DNA of 64,000 bases from C-114 sp963745405 (lineage in GTDB: Bacteria; Chloroflexota; Limnocylindria; Limnocylindrales; CSP1-4): positions 434,001-498,000 of the forward strand of contig CAVUWY010000002.1 of the NCBI GenBank assembly GCA_963745405.1, written 5' to 3'. Under the pieces are notes generated by a model. That model did not search any database, was not told the origin of the DNA, and saw only the letters and a program-made list of their open reading frames with translations. The translations under genes and the position numbers were made by a program. Shown here one piece after another: positions 44,060 through 52,772 of this stretch. Numbering within the stretch: position 1 is the first letter of the stretch; each line of letters opens with the position of its first letter.

Positions 44060-45484
44060 ATGCCCGAGCTGCCGTCCGTCAAGGTCGTCGCTCGCCAGGC
44101 GGGTGACGGTGCCCGCAACGCCGTCGGGCGAGTCGGGCGCGGCCGTCGCCGTCCCGGGCCGCCGCCGGAGGTGACGTGGTGGTCGCGCCTCCGCGACCGC
44201 ATCGAGCAGCGTGAGTTCCTCCGACTGCGCGGACGGTTCCGTGGCCGCAAGGGCCTCATCGCCTTCCTCGCCGTGATGGGACCTGGTCTCATCGCCGGTA
44301 TCGCCGGCAACGACGCCGGCGGCATCACCACCTACTCGGTCATGGGCGCCCGGACCGGGCTGACGTTGCTGTGGATCTTCCCCATCACGATGGTGATCCT
44401 GGCCGTCGTCCAGGAGATGGTCGCCCGCCTCGGCGTCGTGACCGGCCAGGGCCTCTCGGACCTCATCCGCGACCGCTTCGGCGTCCGCTGGACGGTCTTC
44501 GCGATGTTCATCCTCCTCATCGCCAACATCGCCAACACGATCGCCGAGTTCGCCGGCGCCGCCGCCGCGACGGGCATCTTCGGGATCCCGACGATCGTCG
44601 TCGTGCCGACCGTGGCGGTGGCGATCTGGGCGCTCGTCCTGTTCGCCAGCTACCGGTTCGTGGAGCGCGTGTTCCTCGCAGTCTCCCTCGTGTTCGTGGC
44701 CTACATCGCCTCGGCCCTGCTCGCCCATCCCGATTGGGGCGCCGTCGGCCGTGCCCTCGTGACGCCGTCGCTCGATCTCTCCCCGAGCGTCCTCCTGCTC
44801 CTCGTCGCGGTGGTCGGCACGACGATCACCCCGTACATGCAGTTCTACCTCCAGAGCGCCGTCGCCGAGAAGGGCATCGACGAGGAGGAGCTCCGCCTCG
44901 AGCAGGCCGACGCGGTCGGCGGCTCGATCTGGACGAACGTCATCGCCATCTTCATCGTCGTCGCGACCGCCACCACGATCTACGCGGTGGGCGGCACGAT
45001 CGAGACGGCCGCCGATGCCGCCCAGGGCCTCCAGCCGGTCGCCGGCGACTTCGCGGAGCTGCTGTTCGCGATCGGCCTGTTCGGCGCATCGGTGCTGGCC
45101 GCCACGATCATGCCGATCTCGACCGCCTTCGTCATCTGCGAAGCGTTCGGCTGGGAATCGGGGGTCGGCAAGCGCTTCTCCGACGCCCGGGCGTTCTTCG
45201 GCATCTACACGTTCGTCCTGTTCTTCGGGGCGATCGTCGTGCTCATCCCCGGCCTCGACCTGACCGCCGTCATCGTCGGCTCGCAGAATCTCCAGGGCCT
45301 GCTGTTGCCGGTCGTCCTCGTGTTCCTGGTCGTGCTCGTGAACGATCGGGTGATCATGGGCAGGCACACCAACGGCCGGGGCGGCAACATCCTCGCCTGG
45401 GCCTCGGTGGGGATCGTCGTCGCGCTCGACGCCGTGCTGCTCGCCGTCACCGCCCTCGGCGTCTTCGGCGTCCAGGTCGGCTGA
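44060..45484 (+). CDS. NRAMP family transporter, NRMT (magnesium)-like
   Basis: 474 residues with a basic cytosolic N-terminus (~70 residues) and about 11 transmembrane helices. In TM1 the metal motif DPGN of manganese/iron NRAMPs is replaced by GNDAGGITTYS. In TM6 the MPH motif is replaced by TPYMQFYLQSAVAEKG. This is the pattern of NRAMP-related magnesium transporters (NRMT). Together with the MgtE_N/CBS gene 12 nt upstream, this suggests Mg2+ import controlled by a separate cytosolic sensor. Manganese transport cannot be excluded. Confidence 0.85.
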   Translation: MPELPSVKVVARQAGDGARNAVGRVGRGRRRPGPPPEVTWWSRLRDRIEQREFLRLRGRFRGRKGLIAFLAVMGPGLIAGIAGNDAGGITTYSVMGARTGLTLLWIFPITMVILAVVQEMVARLGVVTGQGLSDLIRDRFGVRWTVFAMFILLIANIANTIAEFAGAAAATGIFGIPTIVVVPTVAVAIWALVLFASYRFVERVFLAVSLVFVAYIASALLAHPDWGAVGRALVTPSLDLSPSVLLLLVAVVGTTITPYMQFYLQSAVAEKGIDEEELRLEQADAVGGSIWTNVIAIFIVVATATTIYAVGGTIETAADAAQGLQPVAGDFAELLFAIGLFGASVLAATIMPISTAFVICEAFGWESGVGKRFSDARAFFGIYTFVLFFGAIVVLIPGLDLTAVIVGSQNLQGLLLPVVLVFLVVLVNDRVIMGRHTNGRGGNILAWASVGIVVALDAVLLAVTALGVFGVQVG

Positions 45485-45530
45485 GGTCGCGGCGGCCGTC
45501 CGCCCACGCCCAGGGCGGGCGACCCTCAGC
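45480..45530. terminator. Bidirectional hairpin at convergent gene ends
   Basis: The 41 bp between two convergent genes form a long stem: GCTGAGGTCGC at the left pairs with GCGACC-CTCAGC at the right (one bulge), with CCGCCC (45500-45505) and GGGCGG (45513-45518) pairing inside. The outer arms contain both stop codons. No T-run follows, as is usual at this GC content. Confidence 0.5.
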
Positions 45531-46365
45531 GGGCGGGGATGCCGAGCCTCGTGCGGACCTCGGCCGGGCTGGCCGGCTCGCGGCCCATGGCCCGCCCGAT
45601 GGCGACGACCCGCTCCACGAGGCGGACGTTCGTGGCCCGGTCCGTCCGCTCGTCGTCGAACCAGATGTTGTCCTCGAGACCGATCCGGACGTGCCCGCCC
45701 ATCGCGATCGCCCAGCGGTTCACCGCGGACTGGAAGCGGCCGACCCCGGTAGCGGCCCAGGTCGCGCCGGCCGGCACGCGCTCCACGAGGAGGGCGAGGT
45801 TGAGCGGCGTCGCGGCACTCGTCCCGAGCGAGCCGAGGAGCAGGTTCACGTATACGGGGTCGCCGAGCAGGCCGCGGTCCCGCAGGTAGGCCGCGTAGTC
45901 GAGCATCCCGAAGTCGAACACCTCCCACTCCGGGACGATGCCGCGGTCGCGCATCCGCTCGGCCAGGCCGGCGATGGTGGCCGGCGCGTTGATGGAGGCC
46001 TGCTTGGGGAAGTTGAGGGAGCCGAGGGTGAGGCTCGCCATCTCCGGCCGCACCGCGCCGTCGAGATCGAGGACCCGGGCCCGGCCGGCCAGCTCGGGAT
46101 CGCGGCGCCCGCTGGTGGTGATGTTGACGACGATGTCCGGGACGGCCTCGCGGACCGCGGCGATGAACTCGGCGGCCCGCTCCGGCGACTGGGTCGGCCG
46201 GCCCTCCTCATCGCGGGGGTGGAGGTGGACGATCGAGGCCCCGGCATCGCGACAGCGGCGGACGTCGGCGGCGACCTCGGCCGGGGTGAGCGGCACGTGG
46301 GGCGTGTCGGCCCGGGTCGGGACCATGCCGGTCGGGGCGAGGTTGACGATCAGGCTGTCGCTCAT
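45526..46365 (-). CDS. BKACE family protein (3-keto-5-aminohexanoate cleavage type)
   Basis: This 279-residue TIM-barrel enzyme of the beta-keto acid cleavage family condenses a beta-keto acid with acetyl-CoA to give acetoacetate and a CoA ester. Metal-ligand motif HLHPRDEEGRPT lies near residue 45, with NITTSGRR and GHVRIGLEDNIWF near the C-terminus. The substrate varies across the family and cannot be named. The ATG overlaps the stop of the PglD-like gene by 4 bp. It is the last of a three-gene operon with a sugar acyltransferase and a glycosyltransferase-like gene. Confidence 0.87.
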   Translation of the reverse strand: MSDSLIVNLAPTGMVPTRADTPHVPLTPAEVAADVRRCRDAGASIVHLHPRDEEGRPTQSPERAAEFIAAVREAVPDIVVNITTSGRRDPELAGRARVLDLDGAVRPEMASLTLGSLNFPKQASINAPATIAGLAERMRDRGIVPEWEVFDFGMLDYAAYLRDRGLLGDPVYVNLLLGSLGTSAATPLNLALLVERVPAGATWAATGVGRFQSAVNRWAIAMGGHVRIGLEDNIWFDDERTDRATNVRLVERVVAIGRAMGREPASPAEVRTRLGIPAR

Positions 46366-47006
46366 GTCCGCTCCATGGGTCGGGCGGGCAACCCGATGAC
46401 GGTGATCCCTGCCTCCACGTCGGCGACGACGACGGCCCCCGCCCCGACGGTCGCTCCCGCCCCGATGCGCCGGTCGTCGCGGACGATCGAGCCGATGCCG
46501 ATGCGGACCTGCTCGCCGATCTCGACCCCGCCGGCGATCGTCGCGCCGGGCCCGATGAACGAGTGGGCCCCGATCGTCGTGTGGTGGCCGATGAGTGCGC
46601 CCCGGTTGACGATCGTGCCGGTCCCGATCCGGGTCCGGGCGGCGATGATCACGCCGGGGAACACGACACAGCCGGGCTCGAGGACGGCCGTCCGGGCGAC
46701 GACGGCCGACGGGTGGACGACCGTCGCCAGGGAGCGCCCCTCGGCGACGAGCCGCTCGATGAGGGCGCGGCGGCGGACCGACCCGATGGCGGGCAGCACC
46801 GCGACGTCCGGCCGGAAGGCGGCCTGGTCGCCGACCCACAGGATCGGCGGGTCGTGGGCCGGATCGGCCAGTCCGGCGTCGAGCCCCTCGATCCAGGCGA
46901 CCACCTCGACCCCGGCGTCGGCAGCGACGTCGGTCGTCTCCTCGGCGAAGCGACCCGCGCCGACGAGGATCACGGAGGCGCCCGACGGTGCGACAGGGCC
47001 GCTCAC
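46362..47006 (-). CDS. PglD/NeuD-like sugar O- or N-acyltransferase
   Basis: 214 residues: an N-terminal Rossmann-like segment (VILVGAGRFAEETTDVAADA) followed by left-handed beta-helix hexapeptide repeats (VVHPSAVVARTAVLEPGC, NRGALIGHHTTIGAHSFIGP) with the catalytic His in the GHHTTIG stretch. PglD/NeuD enzymes acetylate UDP-amino sugars or sialic acid. It starts with GTG overlapping the upstream stop by 4 bp. A role in surface glycan modification fits the glycosyltransferase-like neighbour. Confidence 0.85.
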   Translation of the reverse strand: MSGPVAPSGASVILVGAGRFAEETTDVAADAGVEVVAWIEGLDAGLADPAHDPPILWVGDQAAFRPDVAVLPAIGSVRRRALIERLVAEGRSLATVVHPSAVVARTAVLEPGCVVFPGVIIAARTRIGTGTIVNRGALIGHHTTIGAHSFIGPGATIAGGVEIGEQVRIGIGSIVRDDRRIGAGATVGAGAVVVADVEAGITVIGLPARPMERT

Positions 47007-48070
47007 AGGGCGAGGACGTCGGCGAGGGTCGATGCCATGGTCAGCCGGGTCCGCAGGAACTCCTGGCCGTTCTCGACGATCCGGCGACGGCGATCCTCGT
47101 CGGCGACCACCTCGAGGGCCTCCGCGGCGAGCCGGTCGGCCGGGGCGCTGATGAAGTGCACGCCCGGCACGAACGGCCGCGGGTCGTCGAGCGGCTCGGT
47201 GACGACGACGAGGCCGGCCGCGAGCCCGATGGTGAGGCGGATGCCGGTGAAGTTGCCGGGCACGCGGAGGACGTCGATGAGGACCTTGCCGCGGCGCAGG
47301 ATCGCGTCGCGGTCGGCTCCCCACACCCCGTCGATCATCGTCAGCTCCCCGACCGGAGCGAGCCGGGCGACGATGTCGCGGACGATCCGGCCGCGGCGGA
47401 GATGATCGGCCCGCGGATCCGAGCCGAGGAACACGAACGGGAGATCCCGGCCCGCCGAGTCGGGCGGGGTCAGCGGCCCGGCCCAGGCCTCGTGGTAGCC
47501 GAACGGGACGACCATCGCGTCGACGCCATTCGCGGCGAGGATCGCCCGCCGGTCGTTGGACGTGGTGACGATCCGGTCCGTCCGCTGGGCGGCGTAGAGA
47601 GCCTCGTGAAGGTTGACCAGACGCTCGCGCTCGATCGAGGCGGCCGCCCGGATGTCGGCGAACCGCCCCAGTCCCGAGCGGCGGGTGACCGGCCCGAGCG
47701 TCCGCCGGGCGACGTCGAGCCCCGCCCGCCGGAGGGTGGCGGCTCCCGTCCTCGTGGCCGGCCCGCTCGTCCCCGGCCGCGGCAGCGGCTCGCCGAACCA
47801 GGCGATCCGGCGGGCCGACCTGGGCGCCTCGAGGAAGGGCCAGTAACCGCCGGGGTAACCCATCATGAGGAGGTCCTCGACGTCGGCCTCGCCGGCCGGG
47901 TCCTCGAGCCGGACCGGACCCCGGCCCTGCTCGGCGAGCACGGCCGCGGCGGCGGCCACGAGCGGCGCCACGAGCCCATCCCGGGCCGTCGAGACGATGC
48001 CGACCGGTCCCGGGTAGCCAGCTGCCGAACGCGTTTGGCCGAGGGTATCCGAGGCGTCGGCGACGAGCAT
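47003..48070 (-). CDS. Glycosyltransferase-like protein (CgeB-type)
   Basis: 355 residues with a two-Rossmann-domain look. An N-terminal part (GIVSTARDGLVAPLVAAAAA, LLMMGYPGGYWPFLEAP) is followed by VTTSNDRRAILAANGVDAMV and a C-terminal LIDVLRVPGNFTGIRLTIGLAAG with PFVPGVHFISA. That order is typical of GT-B proteins of the CgeB/family 1 type. The donor-binding Glu motif is not obvious. The ATG at 48070 is proposed. The frame is open 32 codons further to a GTG at 48166 that overlaps a candidate -10 box. Confidence 0.72.
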   Translation of the reverse strand: MLVADASDTLGQTRSAAGYPGPVGIVSTARDGLVAPLVAAAAAVLAEQGRGPVRLEDPAGEADVEDLLMMGYPGGYWPFLEAPRSARRIAWFGEPLPRPGTSGPATRTGAATLRRAGLDVARRTLGPVTRRSGLGRFADIRAAASIERERLVNLHEALYAAQRTDRIVTTSNDRRAILAANGVDAMVVPFGYHEAWAGPLTPPDSAGRDLPFVFLGSDPRADHLRRGRIVRDIVARLAPVGELTMIDGVWGADRDAILRRGKVLIDVLRVPGNFTGIRLTIGLAAGLVVVTEPLDDPRPFVPGVHFISAPADRLAAEALEVVADEDRRRRIVENGQEFLRTRLTMASTLADVLAL

Positions 48071-48156
48071 CGCGGGGACGGGACTCCGGTCGTGCTGAAC
48101 GGGCCGATCGGCCTCGCTCGCGCCACTGCGCGACGATCGGCCGCCCCCGCCGCCGG

Positions 48157-48162
48157 ATGCTA
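48157..48162 (-). promoter_or_regulatory. Candidate -10 box (TAGCAT)
   Basis: TAGCAT on the minus strand, about 85 nt before the ATG at 48070, probably starts the glycosyltransferase-PglD-BKACE operon. The intergenic region to the end of fabG (48071-48210) holds nothing else. Confidence 0.35.
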
Positions 48163-48210
48163 CCACCGGCCTCCGCGTGCAGGGCCCATCGGCGGTGCGC
48201 CGATGCGCCG

Positions 48211-48960
48211 TTACATCATCACGAGGCCGCCGTCGACGGCGAGGACCTGGCCGGTGATGAAGGCCGCCTCATCGGAACAGAGGAAGGCGACGGCGGCGGC
48301 GACCTCCTCGGGCGTGCCGAATCGACCGAGCGGCGTCCGCGCAGTGAGCTCGGCGAGGAGCGGCTCCGGCAGGCCCCGGGTCAGGTCGGTGATCACGAAA
48401 CCCGGCGCGACCGCGTTGACCGTGATGCTCCTCGAGGCGAGCTCGCGAGCGGTCGCCTTGGTGAGGCCGATGAGGCCGGCCTTGGCGGAGCTGTAGTTCG
48501 CCTGGCCCATCTGGCCGGCCTGGCCGGAGACCGAGGTGATGTTGACGATGCGGCCGCTGCGCGCCTTGAGCATCGGCCGGGTGACGGCCTTGGTCGTGTA
48601 GAAGGCGCCGAACAGGTTGGTCTCGAGGACCTCCCGCCAGGCCTCGATGCTCATCCGCATGATGAGGTCGTCGCGGGTCACCCCGGCGTTGTTGACGAGG
48701 ATGTCGATCGAGCCGAAGGCCGCCAGGGCTGCGGCGACGACAGCCTCGGCCGCCTCGGGATCGGTGACGTTGCCCTGGACGGCGATGGCCCGCCGGCCGA
48801 GGGCCTCGACGGCCGCCGCCGTCTCCTGGGCCGCCGCCTGGTTGCCGTTGTAGCTGAGGGCGACGTCGGCGCCCTGGGTCGCGAGGCGGATGGCGATGGC
48901 TCGACCGAGACCTCTCGATCCGCCGGTCACGACGGCGTGCCTGCCTGTCAGGTCGATCAC
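48211..48960 (-). CDS. fabG: 3-oxoacyl-[ACP] reductase FabG
   Basis: This 249-residue short-chain dehydrogenase reduces 3-oxoacyl-ACP with NADPH in fatty acid elongation. It has TGGSRGLGRAIA (cofactor), NNAG, the catalytic Ser in NITSVSG, and YSSAK with Tyr and Lys. The GTG start overlaps the fabH stop by 4 bp (GTGA). It is the last gene of the lysC-acc-fab block. Many SDRs look alike, but gene context makes FabG the clear choice. Confidence 0.94.
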   Translation of the reverse strand: MIDLTGRHAVVTGGSRGLGRAIAIRLATQGADVALSYNGNQAAAQETAAAVEALGRRAIAVQGNVTDPEAAEAVVAAALAAFGSIDILVNNAGVTRDDLIMRMSIEAWREVLETNLFGAFYTTKAVTRPMLKARSGRIVNITSVSGQAGQMGQANYSSAKAGLIGLTKATARELASRSITVNAVAPGFVITDLTRGLPEPLLAELTARTPLGRFGTPEEVAAAVAFLCSDEAAFITGQVLAVDGGLVMM

Positions 48961-50237
48961 GCGTGGACCTCCTCGTGGACCTCGGGCGTGGGGCCGGTCG
49001 ATCGCTCGGCGCCGTCCTCGGCGGTCCCGCCGGCGGATCCGGGTTCGCCGGGCGCGACGTCGGACAGGTCGAGCTCGCGGCCGCCGACCGGGCTGGCCAG
49101 GAGCTGGGCGAGGGCGGGCGGGATCGCGTCGACCGAATCCCAGTCGGCCGGCGGGCGGATGACCACGTCCGAGGCACCGATGCGCTCGTCGATCCCTCGC
49201 GAGCGAGCCGGATCGGCCGTCCACTCGATGGCGACCGCACCGCTCGTGAAGCCGGCTCCGAAGGCGACGATGACGATCCGGTCGCCGACCTTCACCCGGC
49301 CGGAGTCGACCGCCTCGGCGAGGGCGATGGGGATCGAGGCCGCCGACGTGTTGCCGTAGCGGTCGACGTTCACGAACATCCGCTCCATCGGCAGGTCGAG
49401 GCCCTTGGCCACCGCCTCGATGATCCGGATGTTGGCCTGGTGGGGGATGAACAGGTCGATGTCGGCCGGGGACAGGCCCGCTCGCTCGATCGCGGCGAGG
49501 GCGGTCGAGGCGAGGGTCCTCGTCGCGAAGCGATAGGTCTCGCGACCCTCCATCCGGACGTAGTGCTCGCCGCGGGCGATCGTCTCGGCCGACGGCGGTG
49601 CCTTGGCGCCGCCCGCCGGCAGCCAGATCATGTACGCCCCCGACGGCTCCGTCGTGAGCTCGATGCCGAGGCCGCCCCCGGGCTCGTCCGAGGCCGACAG
49701 GACGACCGCGCCGGCTCCGTCGCCGAAGAGGATGCACGTGTTGCGGTCGCTGTAGTCGAGGAAGCGGGTGAGTGTCTCGGCCCCGATCACGAGAACGTGG
49801 CGGGCCATGCCGCTGACGATGTGGGCCTGGGCCGAGGCGAAGGCGTAGACGAAGCCGCTGCAGGCCGCCATGACGTCCATCGCGGCCGCCCGCGTGTTGC
49901 CGATCGCCTCCTTGACGAGGGCCGCGGTCGACGGCATCCAGTAGTCGGGGGTGAGCGTGCCGAGGAGGATGAGGTCGATGTCGTCGGGCTGGAGCCCGGC
50001 CACGGCGATCGCCCGGAGCGAGGCGACCGCAGCCATCGAGGCGGTCGTCTCGTCGGCGGCGGCGACCCGCCGCTCGCGGATCCCGGTCCGGGTTCGGATC
50101 CATTCGTCCGACGTGTCGACCATCCGCTCGAGGTCGGCGTTGGTCAGGACCTGCGTCGGGGCGTAGCGCCCCCAGCCGGAGATGTGGGCGTAGCGGGTCG
50201 CAGGGGCGGGCTTGGCGGCGGACGGCTGGGAAGTCAC
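48957..50237 (-). CDS. fabH: 3-oxoacyl-[ACP] synthase III FabH with C-terminal extension
   Basis: FabH condenses acyl-CoA with malonyl-ACP to start fatty acids. The catalytic Cys is in MAACSGFVYAF, His in FIPHQANIRI, and Asn in NVDRYGNTSAAS. The product is 426 residues, about 90 longer than usual. The extra C-terminal part after the thiolase fold (GIDERIGASDVVIRPPADWD to the end) is hydrophilic and ends in an acidic tail. It starts with GTG overlapping the accB stop by 4 bp. Confidence 0.93.
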   Translation of the reverse strand: MTSQPSAAKPAPATRYAHISGWGRYAPTQVLTNADLERMVDTSDEWIRTRTGIRERRVAAADETTASMAAVASLRAIAVAGLQPDDIDLILLGTLTPDYWMPSTAALVKEAIGNTRAAAMDVMAACSGFVYAFASAQAHIVSGMARHVLVIGAETLTRFLDYSDRNTCILFGDGAGAVVLSASDEPGGGLGIELTTEPSGAYMIWLPAGGAKAPPSAETIARGEHYVRMEGRETYRFATRTLASTALAAIERAGLSPADIDLFIPHQANIRIIEAVAKGLDLPMERMFVNVDRYGNTSAASIPIALAEAVDSGRVKVGDRIVIVAFGAGFTSGAVAIEWTADPARSRGIDERIGASDVVIRPPADWDSVDAIPPALAQLLASPVGGRELDLSDVAPGEPGSAGGTAEDGAERSTGPTPEVHEEVHA

Positions 50238-50767
50238 AGTGGCTCCACCTCGATGAGCGGCTGCTTGGCCTTGACGAGAGCGCCGTTGTCGGCGACGACC
50301 CGGACCACTCGGCCGGCGAGGTCGCTCTTGATCTCGTTGAACAGCTTCATCGCCTCGATGAGCCCGATGATCGTCCCCACCGCGACCTCGCTGCCGATCC
50401 CGACGAACGGCGCCGAGCCGGGGGCCGGGGCGTTGTAGAAGATCCCGGTGAGTGGGGCGAGGACGGCCGGCGGGCCCTCGGCGACGGCAGGTCCGGGACC
50501 GATCCCGCTGCCGGGGACGGCCGTCCCGGTCGTCCGGGCCGGCTCGGCCCCCAGGGCCATCGGCGCGACCGCGACCGGCTTGCGGAGGATGAGCCCGGTC
50601 CCGCCGGCCTCGACTTCGAGCTCGGCGAGGTCGGACCGTTCGAGCATCGCCGTGAGGCGGTCGACGAGGGCCAGGAGCGACGCATCGCCCGGGTCGAGGA
50701 GAGTCGGTACGACGTCCTCGCCGGCGACCCCGTCGAGCGGCTCGGCCGGCTGCGATCCGTCGGTCAT
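50234..50767 (-). CDS. accB: Biotin carboxyl carrier protein AccB (biotinylated type)
   Basis: 177 residues: an N-terminal AccB helix region (LALVDRLTAMLERSDLAELE), a Pro/Ala-rich hinge, and a C-terminal biotinyl domain with IEAMKLFNEI, the biotin-accepting lysine being residue 141. It carries carboxybiotin between AccC and AccAD. It overlaps fabF upstream (ATGA) and fabH downstream (GTGA). It contrasts with the lysine-less paralogue beside accC. Confidence 0.93.
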   Translation of the reverse strand: MTDGSQPAEPLDGVAGEDVVPTLLDPGDASLLALVDRLTAMLERSDLAELEVEAGGTGLILRKPVAVAPMALGAEPARTTGTAVPGSGIGPGPAVAEGPPAVLAPLTGIFYNAPAPGSAPFVGIGSEVAVGTIIGLIEAMKLFNEIKSDLAGRVVRVVADNGALVKAKQPLIEVEPL

Positions 50768-52029
50768 CGGACCCACCGGCGAAAGACGAGGGCGCTGTTC
50801 TGGCCGCCGAAGCCGAAGGAATTGCTGATGGCCGCGTCGATGGCGACCGATCGGGCATGGCCGGCCACGATGTCGAGCCCGGCCGCGTCCTCGTCCGGAT
50901 GGACGAAGTTGATCGTCGGCGGGACGCACGCGGTCCGAATGGCCATGATCGTCGCCACCGCCTCGATCGCCCCGGCCGCCCCGAGGGTGTGGCCGACCAT
51001 GCTCTTGTTGGCGGTGACGGCGACCTCTCCGGCCCGCTCGCCGAAGATCGTCCGGATCGCCTGCAGCTCGGCCCGGTCGCCCTCCGGCGTCGAGGTCGCA
51101 TGGGCGTTGAGATGCTGGATGTCGTCGGGCCCGAGACCCGCCTTCTCGAGGGCCCGCCGGACCGCCCGGACCGCGCCGATACCGCCCGGGGCGGGCAGGG
51201 TGAGGTGGGCCGCGTCGGCGGTCGCGCCGTAGCCGACGAGCTCGGCCAGCGGCTCTGCGCCGCGGGCGTCTGCATGGTCGAGTCGCTCGAGGACGAGGAC
51301 GGCGGCCCCCTCCCCCATGACGAAGCCGTCGCGGCCCGCGTCGAACGGCCGGGAGGCGCCCGCCGGGTCTTCGTTGCGGGTCGACAGGGCCCGCATCGCG
51401 CAGAACCCGCCGACGAGGGGCTCGAGGATGCCCGCCTCGGTCCCGCCGGCGAGCATCACCGAGGCGTCGCCACGGCGGATGGTCTCCCACGCCTCGCCGA
51501 TGGCGTGGCCGCCCGTCGCGCAGGCGGACGAGACCGCGAAGTTCGGTCCGAGGGCGCCCGTCGACATCGCGATCTGGCCGGCCCCGATGTTGGGGATGCC
51601 CATCGGGATGAAGAAGGGGCTCAGCCGGTCCGGTCCGCGCTCGATGTTGGTCATGATGTTGGTGACGAGCGTGTCGACGCCGCCGAGGCCGGTCCCGATG
51701 ATCACGCCGGTGCCCTCGGCCAGCTCGCCCTCGAGCCGCTCCGGCAGGGCCGCCTGGTCCATCGCCTCGCGCGCCGCAACGAGGGCCAGGATGATGTAGC
51801 GGTCGGTCCGCCGGAGTTCCTTGCGGTCGAGGACATGGCTCGCATCGACGTCGCGGACCTGGGCCGCGATGCGCGAGGTGAGTCGCGACGGGTCGAAGGC
51901 GTCGATCTCGCGGACCCCGCTCCGACCGGCGACCAACCCGTCCCAGGTCGAGGCCGCGTCGTTGCCGAGGGCGGTGACGGCCCCGAGCCCGGTGACGACG
52001 ACGCGGGGCACGGCCGGCAGGCCGGTCAC
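50764..52029 (-). CDS. fabF: 3-oxoacyl-[ACP] synthase II FabF
   Basis: This 421-residue elongation condensing enzyme has Cys-His-His: SSACATGGHAIG, NAHATSTPEGD and GHTLGAAGAIEA, plus GFGGQNSALVF at the C-terminus. It adds malonyl units to acyl-ACP. It starts with GTG overlapping the metallophosphoesterase stop by 4 bp. No acpP gene precedes it, unlike many fab clusters. Confidence 0.95.
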   Translation of the reverse strand: MTGLPAVPRVVVTGLGAVTALGNDAASTWDGLVAGRSGVREIDAFDPSRLTSRIAAQVRDVDASHVLDRKELRRTDRYIILALVAAREAMDQAALPERLEGELAEGTGVIIGTGLGGVDTLVTNIMTNIERGPDRLSPFFIPMGIPNIGAGQIAMSTGALGPNFAVSSACATGGHAIGEAWETIRRGDASVMLAGGTEAGILEPLVGGFCAMRALSTRNEDPAGASRPFDAGRDGFVMGEGAAVLVLERLDHADARGAEPLAELVGYGATADAAHLTLPAPGGIGAVRAVRRALEKAGLGPDDIQHLNAHATSTPEGDRAELQAIRTIFGERAGEVAVTANKSMVGHTLGAAGAIEAVATIMAIRTACVPPTINFVHPDEDAAGLDIVAGHARSVAIDAAISNSFGFGGQNSALVFRRWVR

Positions 52030-52772
52030 CGGACGAGCTTCCCCGTGCGGACGGTCGCCGCCCGGTAGATATCGCCGGGCAGGCCGCGGGCGGTGATCGC
52101 GTTGCTCACCTCGAGGGCGTCGAACGCGGTCCGCCGGATGTCGGCGCTGATCTCCGTCCCGTCGATCTCGATGAGGGCCCACGAGGCGGTCGGGTCGCCG
52201 TCGAACACGTAGCCCGCCGAGCCGTCGTTGATGACGAGCTTCCAGCCGAAGTCGCGGACCTCCGGCAGGTGGGTGTGGCCGCAGCAGACGACCCGGGCAT
52301 CGGTGTGCGACAGGCGCTCCACGAGGACGGAAGCGTCGAGGTCGCGGTCGAGGCCGGCGGTCTGGGAGCCGGGCGAGCCGTGAGTGACGAGGACGAGCGT
52401 CTCGTCGGCCCGGAGGCGCCGCTCGGCGGGCAACCGGCGGAGCCAGTCGAGCCGCTCGTCGCCGAGGGCCTCGTGGGCCCACTCGCAGGCGTAGCGGATC
52501 GAGTCGGGCACGCCGTCCGAGTTGGCCGGGAAGGCGGCCGCGTAGTCGAAGTCGGCGACCGCGATATCCGTGTTGCCCTGGACGATGAGGGCGCCGTCCG
52601 CCTCGAGCTCACGGAGCCCATCCACGGTCGAGGCTGGATCCGGTCCGTTCATGGCGAGGTCGCCGGCGATGAGGATCGCGTCGGGCTTGGCCGCCTTGAT
52701 CGCCTTGCGGACGGCGGCCAGCGCCACCGCGTTGCCGTGGACGTCGGAGAAGGCCGCGATGCGGACGCTCAT
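52026..52772 (-). CDS. Metallophosphoesterase (YfcE/calcineurin-like)
   Basis: This 248-residue calcineurin-like phosphoesterase has metal-binding motifs SDVHGN, AGDLAMNGP, GNTD, THGSPGS and CCGHTHLPE. Such enzymes hydrolyse phosphomonoesters or diesters, including nucleotides. The gene is squeezed between fabZ and fabF with 4 bp overlaps on both sides, so it is made together with the lipid enzymes. Phosphopantetheine, CoA or phospholipid-related substrates are worth considering, but nothing in the sequence decides. Confidence 0.86.
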   Translation of the reverse strand: MSVRIAAFSDVHGNAVALAAVRKAIKAAKPDAILIAGDLAMNGPDPASTVDGLRELEADGALIVQGNTDIAVADFDYAAAFPANSDGVPDSIRYACEWAHEALGDERLDWLRRLPAERRLRADETLVLVTHGSPGSQTAGLDRDLDASVLVERLSHTDARVVCCGHTHLPEVRDFGWKLVINDGSAGYVFDGDPTASWALIEIDGTEISADIRRTAFDALEVSNAITARGLPGDIYRAATVRTGKLVR

